DNA from: Bacillota bacterium | GTDB lineage: Bacteria; Bacillota; Bacilli; Alicyclobacillales; SLC66 | DNA: 12,076 nt | NCBI GenBank assembly: GCA_021820825.1 | Contig: JAKADD010000032.1 | Coordinates: forward strand, 1-12,076 | Direction: 5' to 3' | In this document: piece after piece, positions 11,484-12,076 of the stretch | Position numbering within the stretch: the stretch's first letter is position 1 | How the letters are laid out: every line of letters starts with the position of its first letter | Notes under the pieces: generated by a model | The model's database searches: none | What the model was told of the DNA's origin: nothing | What the model saw: the letters and a program-made list of their open reading frames with translations, nothing else | Made by a program: the position numbers and the translations under genes

Positions 11484-12076
11484 ATGGACTTTATCGGCAT
11501 GAGCAAGAGCATTGAGGAGATTGTAACGAGTTCACAGGGAACCTGGGGTGTGGTCATCGAACATCTGGAGTCGGGGAAACGTTTCACGATCAATCCCGAC
11601 CACCTGTTTTATGCCGCCAGCATCATTAAAATGCCGATTATGAGCGCGGTCTACCGTGAGCAACTGGCGGCGCGCCTGAATCTGCACGATACACTGACGC
11701 TGCACGCGCAGGATCAGGTTGGGGGTTCCGGGGTGCTGCAGCTCCTGACTCCAGGAACGACGCTCACGATCAAAGATCTGGTGACCCTGATGATCGCAGT
11801 CAGTGACAATGCGGCCACCAATATGCTGATCGACAGACTGACGCTTCCCGTGATTCAGGCTTCCCTGGAGGAGGATGGGATGACGGCGAGCGCACTCCGC
11901 AACAAACTGCAGACCGTGCCCGCCGTATTTAACGGACGCAACGAGATCACGGCCCAGGACATCGCGACCTGGTGTCGCAAAGTGGCCAAGGGGGAACTGG
12001 TGTCGCTGTATGCGTCACTGCAGATGGTGGATGTGCTGAAGCGGCAACAGTATAGAAATAAACTGCCAGCCCTTCT
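11484..12076 (+). CDS. Class A beta-lactamase-like serine hydrolase, N-terminal part
   Basis: The first 197 residues of a penicillin-recognising-fold serine hydrolase are present; the gene runs off the right edge. The nucleophile motif S-x-x-K is SIIK (S46, K49), followed 61 residues later by SDN (107-109), the same spacing as in class A beta-lactamases. The omega-loop glutamate that activates water for deacylation is not seen: the region aligning with RWEPELN reads RNKLQTVPAV. It may therefore bind or process a peptidoglycan-like or peptide substrate rather than destroy beta-lactams. There is no signal peptide (the N terminus is MDFIGMSKSIEEIVTSS), so the protein would stay in the cytoplasm unless exported by another route. 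GGAGG (11472-11476) precedes ATG 11484 by 7 nt; GTG 11478 is too close to it. The third motif (KTG/KSG) lies outside the window. Confidence 0.85.
   Translation, partial: MDFIGMSKSIEEIVTSSQGTWGVVIEHLESGKRFTINPDHLFYAASIIKMPIMSAVYREQLAARLNLHDTLTLHAQDQVGGSGVLQLLTPGTTLTIKDLVTLMIAVSDNAATNMLIDRLTLPVIQASLEEDGMTASALRNKLQTVPAVFNGRNEITAQDIATWCRKVAKGELVSLYASLQMVDVLKRQQYRNKLPAL

Noticed and set aside
1..12076. CRISPR arrays, tRNA or rRNA genes, insertion sequences
   Set aside because: No spaced palindromic repeats, no tRNA cloverleaf, no rRNA-like sequence and no transposase or terminal inverted repeats were seen on reading the window.

Overview
The window reads as chromosomal DNA of a moderately GC-rich member of the Bacillales, with possible acidophilic affinities. 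The EtfA protein closely resembles Bacillus-type EtfA, ribosome binding sites are strong GGAGG types, SigA-like promoters are visible, and a LevR-type sigma-54 activator controls sugar genes. The secreted sugar-binding protein is markedly basic (19 D/E against 32 K/R in the mature part, counted by hand). That charge balance is common in exported proteins of acidophiles such as Alicyclobacillaceae, but the genus is an inference only.

Layout from left to right. (1) The end of etfB and a complete etfA, encoding an electron-transfer flavoprotein, closed by a long hairpin. (2) An AT-richer islet of about 1.4 kb holding an unrecognised small gene, a bidirectional terminator, and a minus-strand toxin-antitoxin pair. 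The HTH antitoxin of this pair is intact. The PIN toxin, whose start overlaps the antitoxin stop (ATGA), has lost its middle and is frameshifted. (3) A translationally coupled trio: a LevR-type transcriptional activator (HTH, sigma-54 AAA+ with GAFTGA, PRD1, EIIA-like, EIIB-like, PRD2), a mannose-family PTS EIIB, and a single protein fusing PTS EIIC and EIID. (4) A control region of about 280 bp with three direct repeats at an exact 22-bp period, a strong terminator, and a well-matched sigma-54 -24/-12 promoter (TGGCAT-N5-TTGCT). (5) An ABC sugar importer operon: a binding protein and two permeases, with no ATPase gene in the window. A near-consensus cre lies in the first codons of the binding-protein gene. 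(6) A SigA promoter and the start of a class-A-beta-lactamase-like serine hydrolase that runs off the window.

The main result is the wiring between parts 3, 4 and 5. A LevR protein normally activates a sigma-54 promoter in front of its own PTS operon. Here the PTS genes follow the regulator directly, and the only sigma-54 promoter I found, with a candidate enhancer array, drives an ABC importer. The PTS proteins may therefore act partly or wholly as a sugar sensor that gates an ABC transporter through EIIB-dependent phosphorylation of LevR. Three further oddities fit a specialised signalling role: EIIC and EIID are fused, no EIIA gene is present locally, and the residue where the LevR EIIA-like domain should carry its phosphorylatable histidine is an arginine (R591), while the PRD2 histidine (H879) is kept. 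This model is an inference from sequence and gene order.
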